Source: Candidatus Accumulibacter affinis
Lineage (GTDB): Bacteria; Pseudomonadota; Gammaproteobacteria; Burkholderiales; Rhodocyclaceae
Assembly (NCBI GenBank): GCA_016713625.1
Contig: JADJOT010000001.1
Coordinates: 1 to 64,000, forward strand
Length of the DNA stretch: 64,000 bases
Direction: 5' to 3'
In this document: one piece after another, positions 36,768 through 44,513 of the stretch
Layout: every line of letters begins with the position of its first letter
How positions within the stretch are numbered: position 1 is the stretch's first letter
Notes under the pieces: generated by a model
What the model was told of the DNA's origin: nothing
The model's database searches: none
What the model saw: the letters and a program-made list of their open reading frames with translations, nothing else
Program-made: the position numbers and the translations under genes

Positions 36768-36895
36768 GGCACCACGACACACCCGGAAGCCGATGTTGTT
36801 TTCGCGGTTGTCCCGAGCGTTGTCGTTGCGGTTCGCCGCGCGACAGATCATCGGGTTGTTGTTCCACGCTCCGCCGCGCAGCACGCGGGACACGT
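36768..36895 (-). repeat. DGR template repeat (TR)
   Basis: Non-coding 128-bp segment starting two bases after the stop codon of target 2. Read on the minus strand it is rich in AAC triplets (GG AAC AAC AAC CCG, then AAC CGC AAC GAC AAC), the mark of a DGR template that lets adenines mutate. It matches VR1 and VR2 end to end without gaps. If translated it would keep the frame RVLRGGAW...NNIGFRVCRGA, showing it is a copy of the FGE C-terminus. It lies upstream of the reverse-transcriptase fragment on the same strand. Confidence 0.82.
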
Positions 36896-36896
36896 T

Positions 36897-39761
36897 TCAG
36901 GCCGCCCCGCAGGCCGAAGCCGGCCCGAGCAGTATGGCTGGCCGAGCATGAGAAGGGGAAAAAGATTTCGCGGGCGCCGCGCGCAGTGGTTCGATGGGCG
37001 AACCACGACACACCCGGAAGCCGACGCCGCTGAAGCGGTAGCCCGGAGCGCCGCCGTAGCGGTAGGCCGCGCGACAGTACCCCGGGTCGCGGCCCCACGC
37101 CCCGCCGCGCAGCACGCGGGACACGTCCGTACTCGGGGCGATACTGGCGGGGGCCTGGTACTCGTTGGCACACCATTCCCAAACATTGCCGGCAAGGTCC
37201 AGAACCGGCCAGCCAGCAGGCGCACCGAGCGGATACATGCCGACCGCCGTCGTCCGGCCGACGCCACTCTCGTAACTGTTCGCGCGCATCGCATTCCATT
37301 CCCCGTGCCACGGGTATTCGGCCGCTGCCGCGCCTGCCTGCGCTACCCACTGCCATTCCCATTCGGTCGGCAGGCGGATGGCCTCGTCTCCGAGCAAGCC
37401 CAGGCGGTCGCTGAGCCAGCGGCAGAAAGCGACTGCGTCGTACCACGAGACATGGATCGCCGGGTAATTGGCAAAGCTCCAGCGTTCCTCGCCCGGCTGA
37501 TCTTCGTGCTTGAGCTCGTCCCACCAGCGTGGATCGCGATAGCCGTCGGCGGCGTCGAGAAAAGCCCGGTACTGCCGCCAGGTGATTGGGTAGCGGGCGA
37601 TACGGAAAGGGTGGACCACGAAGGTTTCGGGCGGATCGGTTTCCAGCGTCACCTGGCCCGCCGGGATGTCGACCCAGGCCAGGTCCGGCAGGCCCTTGCC
37701 GTCGAGGCCGACGCCGTGGCGCGGGTCGCCCATCTGGTTGAGACGCAGGCCGATCTCCTCGCGGCGGTGGTGCGGCGTTGCGTCGGACTTCAGCTCGGCG
37801 AGCAGGCGTAGCGGTTCGGGGGCGAGGAAGCTCTGCAGCGGTTCGGCGAGCACGCTTTCCAGGCTGCGCCAGGCGGTGATGCCGGTGTCGACGAAATTGG
37901 CGAAATCGTCGTCGGGCTGCGCGGTCAGGTGCGGATGCAGCGCCAGCAGCGCTTCGAGGGCAGGCTTCTGGCGTTCCCAGGTCCAGCGCAGGAGGTCGCT
38001 GCGGCGGGCGCTTCCCGGCTGCCCGGAGGCCTTCTCGCTGGCCCTGGCCTTCTGCCAGTCGCTGGCGGCGAGTTCGGCCTGGCGGCGCAACGCCAGCTTC
38101 TCACCGTAGCGCCCGCACCACTCGCGCAGCCGCGGCCAGTGGGTCAGCAGCGTTTCGTGCGCGAGTTCGACGTGGCGGTCGTCGGGGTCGGCCAGCAATC
38201 CCTGCGCGCGCAGCGCGTCGACCAGTGCGCTGAGCGGTGCATCGGCGCGCAGGCGCTGAACATCGGCGGTGCGGCGTGTCGGCAGTTCGTCGATGACCGT
38301 CGCCAGCTCGGCGAACAGGCGCTCGCAGGCGTCGGCCAGCGCCGGGTTGCCAGCGATCCGCCTGTCGATCGGCGCGAGGGCCTGCTCGACCACTTTCTGC
38401 AGGCCGCCCATGTCGCGATACCCCTGGAGCGTCAGGCCCTTGAGCGGGTCACGCCGGGCAAACAACTGCGCCAGGGTCAGGGCGAGCAGCGGCAGCGCAC
38501 CCGCCATGTCGCGGGCCGCCGGCAACAGCTCCGCGAGCAGCTCGGGCTGGACCGCGACGCCGCTGGCCGCGGCCGGACGAACGATGATTGCGCGCAGCCG
38601 TTCTTCGTCGTGGATCGAATCGAGCACGAGCAGCGAAGCCTCGAACAACTCGGCGCGCAGCCAGTCGGCCAGACGCGGCATGAACTCGCTGCGCAGCGTC
38701 AGCACCAGGTACAGCGCGTCGTTGCCGCGCAACGCGTCGATCAGCTCGCGAAAGCGATTGGCTGCGGCGGGGGGCGTCTGGGTGAACAGCTCCTCGAACT
38801 GGTCGGCGAAGAGCAGGACCGGCGCCGGCAGCGCGCCGAGATGCTCGCTGACCGCTTGCACCGGGTCGCTCGCGAGCGCTTGGCGAATCTCGTCGGCGCG
38901 CGACTGGCCGAACGGCGAGCGATCTTCGGGCAAGGCACGATCGAGCGCTTCGGCGAGCTGCCGGTAGGGATCGGACTGCGGCTTGAAGCGCAGATAGGTC
39001 AGCCGCCCCGCTCGTTTCTCCAGCGCGGGGACCACGCCGGCGGCGACCAGCGACGACTTGCCGGTTCCCGAGCGGCCGACGACGCTGACGAAGCGCGACT
39101 GTTCGAGACGTTCGACGACGCGCGCGGTGTCCGCTTCGCGGCCGAAGAAGAAGCGGGATTCTTCGGGACGGAAAGCGGCGAGTCCGGGGTAGGGATTGGC
39201 AATCTCCAGCCATGGCGCCGCCTGGCCCGCTGGCGGTTCGGCGGGCTTCGCCGGCGAAGGCGGTGGCAGTGGCGACAGGTGTCGTATCTCGCCGACCGCC
39301 GGCGCCGGCGTCGCCGGCTGATCGGTCAGCAGGCGGTAGAGCGCCTCGTATTCCTCGTCGAGCCGGAAGTTGCGATAATCCTTGAGAACGAACGGGATGC
39401 AGGCTTCGTCGCCGCCCGGCGGCAGGAGCGGCACGAAGCGCCGGTTGCTGAACTTTTCGTCGTAGAGCGCCTGCGTGATGTGCTGCGACTCCCAGCGAAC
39501 GCCGCGGCCGCTGCCGGCCGGCGTGTTGCCGTCAAATCGTCTCTTGTACTCGTCGGTGCATACCACCAGCACCCACTCGGCCTGCTCGATCTGCTCGTTC
39601 ATCCACGTCCGCCAGCCTTTTTCGACCCAAGGAAAATAGCGGTCGATGACGGCAGTGATGCCGCCGCCGCGCAGTCTCGTGGCGAGCGCCAGCACCCAGG
39701 CGGAATGGTCTTCGGATTCCTGCGCGTAGCTGATGAAAACGCGTGGCGAGTGATCGAGCAT
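36897..39761 (-). CDS. SEFIR-nSTAND-FGE receptor-like protein, DGR target 2
   Basis: 954 codons, intact. Residues 5-150 resemble a SEFIR domain (PRVFISYAQESEDHSAWVLA, EQAEWVLVVCTDEYKRRFDG). A Pro-rich linker (LSPLPPPSPAKPAEPPAG) leads to an nSTAND NTPase (about 190-600): Walker A GRSGTGKSSLV near 227, Walker B VLLFADQFEELF near 315. The C-terminal FGE-like domain (about 690-920) has DIPAGQVTLETDPPETFVVH, RLPTEWEWQWVAQAG, DLAGNVWEWCANE and RVLRGGAW. Residues 879-921 are the DGR variable segment. After it comes a 33-residue tail not present in target 1. No membrane helix is obvious. Target 1 converges on it from the other side of the template repeat; the two share nSTAND and FGE but have different signalling domains. 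Confidence 0.83.
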   Translation of the reverse strand: MLDHSPRVFISYAQESEDHSAWVLALATRLRGGGITAVIDRYFPWVEKGWRTWMNEQIEQAEWVLVVCTDEYKRRFDGNTPAGSGRGVRWESQHITQALYDEKFSNRRFVPLLPPGGDEACIPFVLKDYRNFRLDEEYEALYRLLTDQPATPAPAVGEIRHLSPLPPPSPAKPAEPPAGQAAPWLEIANPYPGLAAFRPEESRFFFGREADTARVVERLEQSRFVSVVGRSGTGKSSLVAAGVVPALEKRAGRLTYLRFKPQSDPYRQLAEALDRALPEDRSPFGQSRADEIRQALASDPVQAVSEHLGALPAPVLLFADQFEELFTQTPPAAANRFRELIDALRGNDALYLVLTLRSEFMPRLADWLRAELFEASLLVLDSIHDEERLRAIIVRPAAASGVAVQPELLAELLPAARDMAGALPLLALTLAQLFARRDPLKGLTLQGYRDMGGLQKVVEQALAPIDRRIAGNPALADACERLFAELATVIDELPTRRTADVQRLRADAPLSALVDALRAQGLLADPDDRHVELAHETLLTHWPRLREWCGRYGEKLALRRQAELAASDWQKARASEKASGQPGSARRSDLLRWTWERQKPALEALLALHPHLTAQPDDDFANFVDTGITAWRSLESVLAEPLQSFLAPEPLRLLAELKSDATPHHRREEIGLRLNQMGDPRHGVGLDGKGLPDLAWVDIPAGQVTLETDPPETFVVHPFRIARYPITWRQYRAFLDAADGYRDPRWWDELKHEDQPGEERWSFANYPAIHVSWYDAVAFCRWLSDRLGLLGDEAIRLPTEWEWQWVAQAGAAAAEYPWHGEWNAMRANSYESGVGRTTAVGMYPLGAPAGWPVLDLAGNVWEWCANEYQAPASIAPSTDVSRVLRGGAWGRDPGYCRAAYRYGGAPGYRFSGVGFRVCRGSPIEPLRAAPAKSFSPSHARPAILLGPASACGAA
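36999..37126 (-). repeat. DGR variable region VR2
   Basis: 128 bases of target 2 that align without gaps to the template repeat. By hand I count 28 differences, 21 at template adenines. Several AAC codons have become TAC or GGC, the usual product of A-directed mutagenesis. Two bases differ from the template in the same way as in VR1 (at the codons written ATG ATC in the template). Confidence 0.8.
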
Positions 39762-39875
39762 GGTGGTCCGTAGCGAGAAGCTTGAGCAGGTTTGATCCGT
39801 CGGTCGACGCCTGCTCCGGAAAAGACGACAGCCTCCACAGAGGCTGTCGGGGCGGTCCTGTCTCTCGTTTTCAGC

Positions 39876-40295
39876 CTACCTGGTCTGCATCCGGTGCACG
39901 TAGTCGACCAGTGCGGAGATGCGGCCGCGGGCGTACGCTTCGGAAGCGTAGGGGTCGGCGTTGCACTCACTGCCCTTGAACTGATACGCTTTGCCCCAGA
40001 TCGGCATCTCGCGGGTTCCATGCGACGCCACATCCTGCCGGCCGTCGATGACGCCATAAACGCGCTCATACGGGAACACGCCGGCGTTCTTGCTCGACAG
40101 TTGTGTGAGATCCGGCGGCATCGCTTTCAGGAAGAACTTGGCGGTGGGCCCACCCTTCAAGTCCTTGCCATGGCAAAGGATGCAACTCGACTCATATTCA
40201 AGCTTGCCGAGATCGCCATAATCGGCTGCGATGGCACTCGTCACTCCGGCGGCCAGCGCGACGACGACTGCCGCTTTCGTCCAGTTTCGCTTCAT
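39876..40295 (-). CDS. Periplasmic c-type cytochrome
   Basis: Single-haem electron carrier. The signal peptide MKRNWTKAAVVVALAAGVTS with cleavage near AIAADYG sends it to the periplasm. The haem motif CILCH is in LEYESSCILCHGKDLKGG, and the distal Met ligand is probably in HGTREMPIWG. 139 codons, intact; a cytochrome c class I fold of cbb3/soluble type. The ATG at 40295 has GGGAGAAAGAAG upstream; an earlier frame start is less likely. An FNR-type dyad lies 107 bases upstream (40402-40415), which would fit oxygen-responsive control. No oxidase gene is beside it. Confidence 0.8.
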   Translation of the reverse strand: MKRNWTKAAVVVALAAGVTSAIAADYGDLGKLEYESSCILCHGKDLKGGPTAKFFLKAMPPDLTQLSSKNAGVFPYERVYGVIDGRQDVASHGTREMPIWGKAYQFKGSECNADPYASEAYARGRISALVDYVHRMQTR

Positions 40296-40401
40296 TTCTT
40301 CTTTCTCCCCAATCAATCGTGAGTTCACTCGTATTACTCTTCCACTCTAGTTCACGGCAGGGTGTGCACGCAATTGGCGCCTCGCGGTATTTTTCCGTGG
40401 C

Positions 40402-40415
40402 TTGACACATGTCAA
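40402..40415. promoter_or_regulatory. Possible FNR/CRP-family operator
   Basis: TTGAC-ACAT-GTCAA is a perfect 5+5 dyad with a 4-base centre, close to the FNR/Anr consensus TTGAT-N4-ATCAA. It overlaps the 3' end of the HEPN gene and lies upstream of the cytochrome gene. No convincing -10 is seen at the expected distance, so it is tentative. Confidence 0.3.
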
Positions 40416-40699
40416 AAAAACCGGCGAAAACGGTCGCCCGCAGGATCTCCGACGGTGGCAGGCGACGGGATCGTTTCTCGGGATCGAAAATGGAGGCCGA
40501 AAGCTCCAATCAGACCGCGATGTGTTCTGGTTTGTGCTTCAGGAAGGCTCGCGCCTGATGCGAGCAGAGCAGCATGGGCGGCATCGAACATGGCGTAGTA
40601 GGCACGGTTGCAGGCGCCTTCGACATCACCGTTGTCGAACAGAACCCGCGCCGCTGCAAGCGTGCGCTCGGCCTTGTGCAGGTATTCGTTGGCATTCAC
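40412..40699 (-). CDS. HEPN-domain protein, C-terminally shortened
   Basis: HEPN proteins are usually the RNase toxin of HEPN/MNT pairs. From GTG at 40699: VNANEYLHKAERTLAAARVL then FDNGDVEGACNRAYYAMFDA, the HEPN helical core, and THRGLIGAFGLHF. After that the sequence turns into PSPATVGDPAGDRFRRFF and stops. The family normally has a further 30-40 residues with the last helix, so the end is lost or shifted by a frame error near 40480. Its GTG overlaps the stop of the MNT gene (GTGA), the classic arrangement. Confidence 0.7.
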   Translation of the reverse strand: MNANEYLHKAERTLAAARVLFDNGDVEGACNRAYYAMFDAAHAALLASGASLPEAQTRTHRGLIGAFGLHFRSRETIPSPATVGDPAGDRFRRFF

Positions 40700-41046
40700 T
40701 CGCGCAGCCTGACCCCATCGCGGCGAATGTCCTCGATCAACGCGGGGTTGTTGAAGTGCTCCGGGTGGTCGAATTCGTCTTGCCACAAGGGCAAAGCTTC
40801 GATCAGTACCCCAGTGGACAGAAGGACTTCGAATGCCACCCCCGCCATGTCCAGGGCCACGGTGGATCGCTTGCCATGGCTGCCTTGAATGACCACAGCA
40901 ATATCCGCATCGCTATCCTCCCGGTGGGTACGCCGCGCGCGGCTGCCGAACAGGATCGCCTCGCTCACGGCATAACTGCTGGCGATACGATCCAGGAAGA
41001 CCCTGGCTGCCCTCGCCGTCTGTGCATCAACGACATCGGTTCGCAT
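40696..41046 (-). CDS. MNT-domain nucleotidyltransferase of a HEPN/MNT module
   Basis: Minimal nucleotidyltransferase, the usual antitoxin, which AMPylates its HEPN partner. The core motif is VSEAILFGSRARRTHREDSD with ADIAVVIQG: GSRAR loop and metal-binding D-x-D. 116 codons from the ATG at 41046, intact. The stop overlaps the HEPN start. Upstream on the same strand, 41047-41232, is a short non-coding gap to fumC in which I see nothing clear. Confidence 0.75.
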   Translation of the reverse strand: MRTDVVDAQTARAARVFLDRIASSYAVSEAILFGSRARRTHREDSDADIAVVIQGSHGKRSTVALDMAGVAFEVLLSTGVLIEALPLWQDEFDHPEHFNNPALIEDIRRDGVRLRE

Positions 41047-41232
41047 TCTGACCACCTCACACTCAAGTCGGGCCAAATGATAGCGCGACAAGGGAGCGTC
41101 AGCCAAAGCAAATAGATGCACGAGCACGAAGTCGGCGAGTTTCCTCCAGTTTCGCGGACAGTACCCTGACCCCGTTGCCGTTCCTCGCACCCCTGTCCCC
41201 ACCCCTTGGCTATGCGATTCTGGAATCAACAA

Positions 41233-42642
41233 TCATTCGGGCGTACGCAGATCCTGGTTGCCGGTCATTGCCGCTGGCTGCACCCAGCGCGCGAACTCTT
41301 CGGCGGTGACGTAGCCGAGCGCCAGCGCCGCTTCGCGCAGCGTGCCACCGTCGTGGTGCGCGCGTTTGGCGATCTCGGCGGCGCGGTCGTAGCCGATGTG
41401 CGGAGCGAGTGCCGTCACCAGCATCAGCGAGCGTTCGAGCAGGTCGGCGATGCGTTCGCGCCGCGCTTCGATACCGCGCACGCAATGCGCCTCGAAGCTG
41501 CGCATGCCATCGGCGAGCAGACGCACACTCTGCAGGAAGTTGTGGGCGAGCAGTGGCTTGAAGACGTTGAGTTCGAAGTTGCCGGAAGCGCCGCCGATGC
41601 CGATGGCGACGTCGTTGCCGATCACCTGGCAGCAGAGCATGGCCAGCGCCTCGCATTGCGTGGGATTTACCTTGCCGGGCATGATCGAGCTGCCGGGTTC
41701 GTTTTCCGGCAGGCTGATCTCGCCGAGCCCGCAACGTGGCCCCGAGGCCAGCCAGCGGACGTCGTTGGCGATCTTCAGCAAGGCCACGGCGAGCGTCCTC
41801 AGCGCTCCATGCGCGGCGACCAGGCCGTCGTTGGCGGCGAGTGCCGCAAACTTGTTGGCCGCGCTGACGAAAGGCAGGCCGCTGCTGGCGGCGAGTTCGG
41901 CCGCCACGCGCGCGCCAAACTCCGGGTGGGTGTTGAGGCCGGTACCGACGGCGGTGCCGCCGATGGCCAGCGGATAGAGCGAAGACAGCGCGGCAGTGAG
42001 CAGCGACTCGGCATGTTCGAGTTGCGCCACGTAGCCCGAGAACTCCTGGCCGAGGGTCAGCGGCGTGGCGTCCTGCAGGTGCGTGCGGCCGATCTTGACG
42101 ATGCCGGCGAAAGCCGTCGACTTCGCTGCCAGCGTCGCGCGCAACTGCGCCAGCGCCGGCAACAGCGCGTGCACGATGCCGGTCGCGGCGGCGAGGTGCA
42201 TGGCGGTTGGAAAGACGTCGTTCGACGATTGTCCGAGATTCACGTCGTCGTTGGCATGCACGAGGCGCTGCTGGCCGCGCTCGCCGCCGAGCAGTTCCGA
42301 GGCGCGGTTGGCCAGTACCTCATTGACGTTCATGTGGCTCTGGGTGCCGGAACCGGTCTGCCAGACCGCCAGCGGGAATTCCTCCGCGTGGCGGCCGGCC
42401 AGCACTTCCTCGGCGGCGGCAACGATGGCCGTCGCCTTGTCTGCCGCCAACAGGCCAAGCTCGCAATTGACGCGCGCGCCAGCGGCTTTGACTCTGGCGA
42501 GCGCATGCACGATCTCCATCGGCATGCGCTCGCCGGAGATCGCGAAAAGTTCGAGCGAGCGCTGCGTCTGCGCGCCCCAGAGCCGGTCGGCGGCGACCTC
42601 GACGGTGCCGAAGGAGTCGCGTTCGCTGCGTGTGGCGCCCAT
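41233..42642 (-). CDS. fumC: Class II fumarate hydratase FumC
   Basis: Interconverts fumarate and malate in the TCA cycle; tetrameric, oxygen-stable, no iron-sulfur cluster. MGATRSERDSFGTVEVAADR, then LWGAQTQRSLELFAISGERM, the A-site region TGSGTQSHMNVNEV, HANDDVNLGQSSNDVFPTAM and the family signature GSSIMPGKVNPTQCEAL. 470 codons, intact. The start ATG shares a base with the stop of aapP (TGATG), so it seems co-transcribed with the amino-acid transporter, an unusual partner that could link uptake of aspartate/glutamate-type substrates to C4 metabolism (inference). Confidence 0.93.
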   Translation of the reverse strand: MGATRSERDSFGTVEVAADRLWGAQTQRSLELFAISGERMPMEIVHALARVKAAGARVNCELGLLAADKATAIVAAAEEVLAGRHAEEFPLAVWQTGSGTQSHMNVNEVLANRASELLGGERGQQRLVHANDDVNLGQSSNDVFPTAMHLAAATGIVHALLPALAQLRATLAAKSTAFAGIVKIGRTHLQDATPLTLGQEFSGYVAQLEHAESLLTAALSSLYPLAIGGTAVGTGLNTHPEFGARVAAELAASSGLPFVSAANKFAALAANDGLVAAHGALRTLAVALLKIANDVRWLASGPRCGLGEISLPENEPGSSIMPGKVNPTQCEALAMLCCQVIGNDVAIGIGGASGNFELNVFKPLLAHNFLQSVRLLADGMRSFEAHCVRGIEARRERIADLLERSLMLVTALAPHIGYDRAAEIAKRAHHDGGTLREAALALGYVTAEEFARWVQPAAMTGNQDLRTPE

Positions 42643-43412
42643 CAGCGATCCAGGATCTGATCGAGAAACTGCCGCGTGCGCTCGGATTTGGCTTGCGAGA
42701 AAAAGATCTCCGGCGGCGCCTGTTCGACGATTTCGCCCTGGTCCATGAAGATCACGCGGTCGGCGACGGCGCGGGCGAAACCCATTTCGTGCGTCACGCA
42801 GAGCATCGTCATGCCGTCGCGGGCGAGCGAGACCATGGTGTCGAGAACTTCCTTGACCATTTCCGGGTCGAGCGCCGAGGTCGGTTCGTCGAAGAGCATG
42901 ATGCGCGGCGCCATGCACAGCGCACGCGCAATCGCCACGCGCTGCTGCTGGCCGCCGGACAACTGGCCGGGATACTTGGCGGCCTGGTCGGTGATCCGCA
43001 CGCGTTCAAGAAGCTTCATGGCCGCGGCTTCGGCGGTGGCGCGCGGCTGTTTCCTGACCCAGATCGGCGCCAGCGTGCAGTTTTCGAGCACCGTCAGGTG
43101 CGGAAACAGGTTGAAGTGCTGGAATACCATGCCGATGTCGTTGCGCACGGCCTCGATGTTCTTCAGCGAATCGTTGAGCCGGATACCGTCGACGATCACC
43201 GTGCCGGCCTGGTGCGTTTCGAGGCGATTGAGGCAGCGGATCAGCGTCGACTTGCCCGATCCCGAGGGGCCGCAGATGACGATGCGCTCGCCGCGTTTGA
43301 CGGTCAGCGAGATGTTGCGCAGGGCCTGGAAGTTGCCGAACCACTTGTCGAGGCCCGCAATGTGGATGATGTCGTCGGCCGTGGCCGGCATGACTTGGGC
43401 GGAGTGGTGCAT
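42642..43412 (-). CDS. aapP: ABC transporter ATPase for general L-amino acids, AapP
   Basis: Energises polar amino-acid uptake. ERIVICGPSGSGKSTLIRCL is the Walker A region, GMVFQHFNLFPHLTVLEN the Q-loop, YPGQLSGGQQQRVAIARALC the ABC signature, IMLFDEPTSALDPEMVKEVL Walker B, and VTHEMGFARAVADRV the switch His. ATG at 43412 gives 256 codons. Follows aapM by 8 bases. Intact. Confidence 0.92.
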   Translation of the reverse strand: MHHSAQVMPATADDIIHIAGLDKWFGNFQALRNISLTVKRGERIVICGPSGSGKSTLIRCLNRLETHQAGTVIVDGIRLNDSLKNIEAVRNDIGMVFQHFNLFPHLTVLENCTLAPIWVRKQPRATAEAAAMKLLERVRITDQAAKYPGQLSGGQQQRVAIARALCMAPRIMLFDEPTSALDPEMVKEVLDTMVSLARDGMTMLCVTHEMGFARAVADRVIFMDQGEIVEQAPPEIFFSQAKSERTRQFLDQILDR

Positions 43413-43420
43413 GGCAGGCC

Positions 43421-44512
43421 TCAGTTGCGCTGGTCGCGCGAAAGGTGTTGCTCGAGCCACTGGCTGTAGTGGCTCATCGTGTAGCAGAACAGCCAATACA
43501 CCGCCATCGCGAAGAGGTAGCCCTCGACGAAGTAGTGGCGCCAGTCGAGGTCGCTGATCACCGCCTGCCTGACCGCGTACAGGAAGTCGAAGATCGAGAC
43601 GATGATCACCAGCGAGGTGTCCTTGAAGTTGTCGATGAAGCTGTTGACCTGCGCCGGGATGGTAATTTTCAGCGCCTGCGGCAGCACCACCAGCAGTTGC
43701 GTCTGCCAGTAGCCGAGACCGAGCGCGTCCGCCGCTTCGTATTGTCCGCGCGGCAGCGCCTGCAGGCCGGCGCGCACGACCTCGGCGAGGTAGGCGGCGT
43801 TGAACAGGATGATCGCCACCTGCGCGCGCAGCAGCTTGTCGAAGCTGACGCCCTCGGGAAGGAACAGCGCGAACATGATCGAGGCCATGAACAGCACGGT
43901 GATCAGCGGCACGCCGCGCACCAGCTCGATGTAGCTGATCGACGCGGCACGCAGGATCGGCAGCGACGAGCGCCGGCCGAGCGCGAGCAGGATGCCGAGC
44001 GGGAAGGCAAACAGGGTGCCGAAAACGGCGAGCATCAGGGTGATCGGCAGGCCGCCCCAGAGCGCAGTCGGCACCGGTGTGAGGCCGAGACCGCCGGCCA
44101 TCAGCCAGGCGCAGAGCAGGCTGCCGCCGACCCACAGCACGAGCAGGCGGCGAACGCGCCAGCAGGCGCGCATCGCCGAGAGCACGAGGATGCTGCAGAA
44201 CACCAGCACGGCCAGGGCCGGCCGCCACTGCTCGGCCTGCGGGTAGATGCCGAAGAGCATCTGCTGCCACTTGTCGGCGACCACCGCCCAGCAGGCGCCC
44301 TGGCCCATCAGCGCGTTGCAGGTGGCGACGCTGGCCTGGCCCCAGACGGCGTTGAGCACTGCCCAGGAAAAGAACCGGCCCGCCAGCCAGGCGAGCAGCG
44401 TGAGCACGAGCAGCGTGGTGAGGGTATTGGCCGGCGACGAAAAGAGGTTCTGGCGCAGCCAGTCGCGGCTGCGTTCGCTGGCCGGACGGCGAGCCGTGGC
44501 GTGGCTATTCAT
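43421..44512 (-). CDS. aapM: ABC transporter permease, general L-amino acids, AapM
   Basis: Inner-membrane permease. About eight hydrophobic segments, including TLTTLLVLTLLAWLAGRFFS and LPITLMLAVFGTLFAFPLGI. The EAA loop that docks the ATPase is RGQYEAADALGLGYWQTQLL with the conserved Gly and Pro (LVVLPQALKITIP). 363 codons, intact, normal for AapM. One base separates its start from the stop of aapQ, so the two permeases form a coupled pair; AapQ and AapM heterodimerise. Confidence 0.9.
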   Translation of the reverse strand: MNSHATARRPASERSRDWLRQNLFSSPANTLTTLLVLTLLAWLAGRFFSWAVLNAVWGQASVATCNALMGQGACWAVVADKWQQMLFGIYPQAEQWRPALAVLVFCSILVLSAMRACWRVRRLLVLWVGGSLLCAWLMAGGLGLTPVPTALWGGLPITLMLAVFGTLFAFPLGILLALGRRSSLPILRAASISYIELVRGVPLITVLFMASIMFALFLPEGVSFDKLLRAQVAIILFNAAYLAEVVRAGLQALPRGQYEAADALGLGYWQTQLLVVLPQALKITIPAQVNSFIDNFKDTSLVIIVSIFDFLYAVRQAVISDLDWRHYFVEGYLFAMAVYWLFCYTMSHYSQWLEQHLSRDQRN

Positions 44513-44513
44513 C

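Noticed and set aside
36618..36893. Treating the template repeat as a short protein-coding gene
   Set aside because: It translates like the end of the FGE domain because it is a copy of it, but it has no domain start or ribosome site and lies directly after a stop codon; the AAC richness fits a DGR template.
36286..36951. Plus-strand 221-codon frame covering the template repeat
   Set aside because: Runs antisense through the MITE-like unit and the template; the protein text is compositionally biased and matches nothing.
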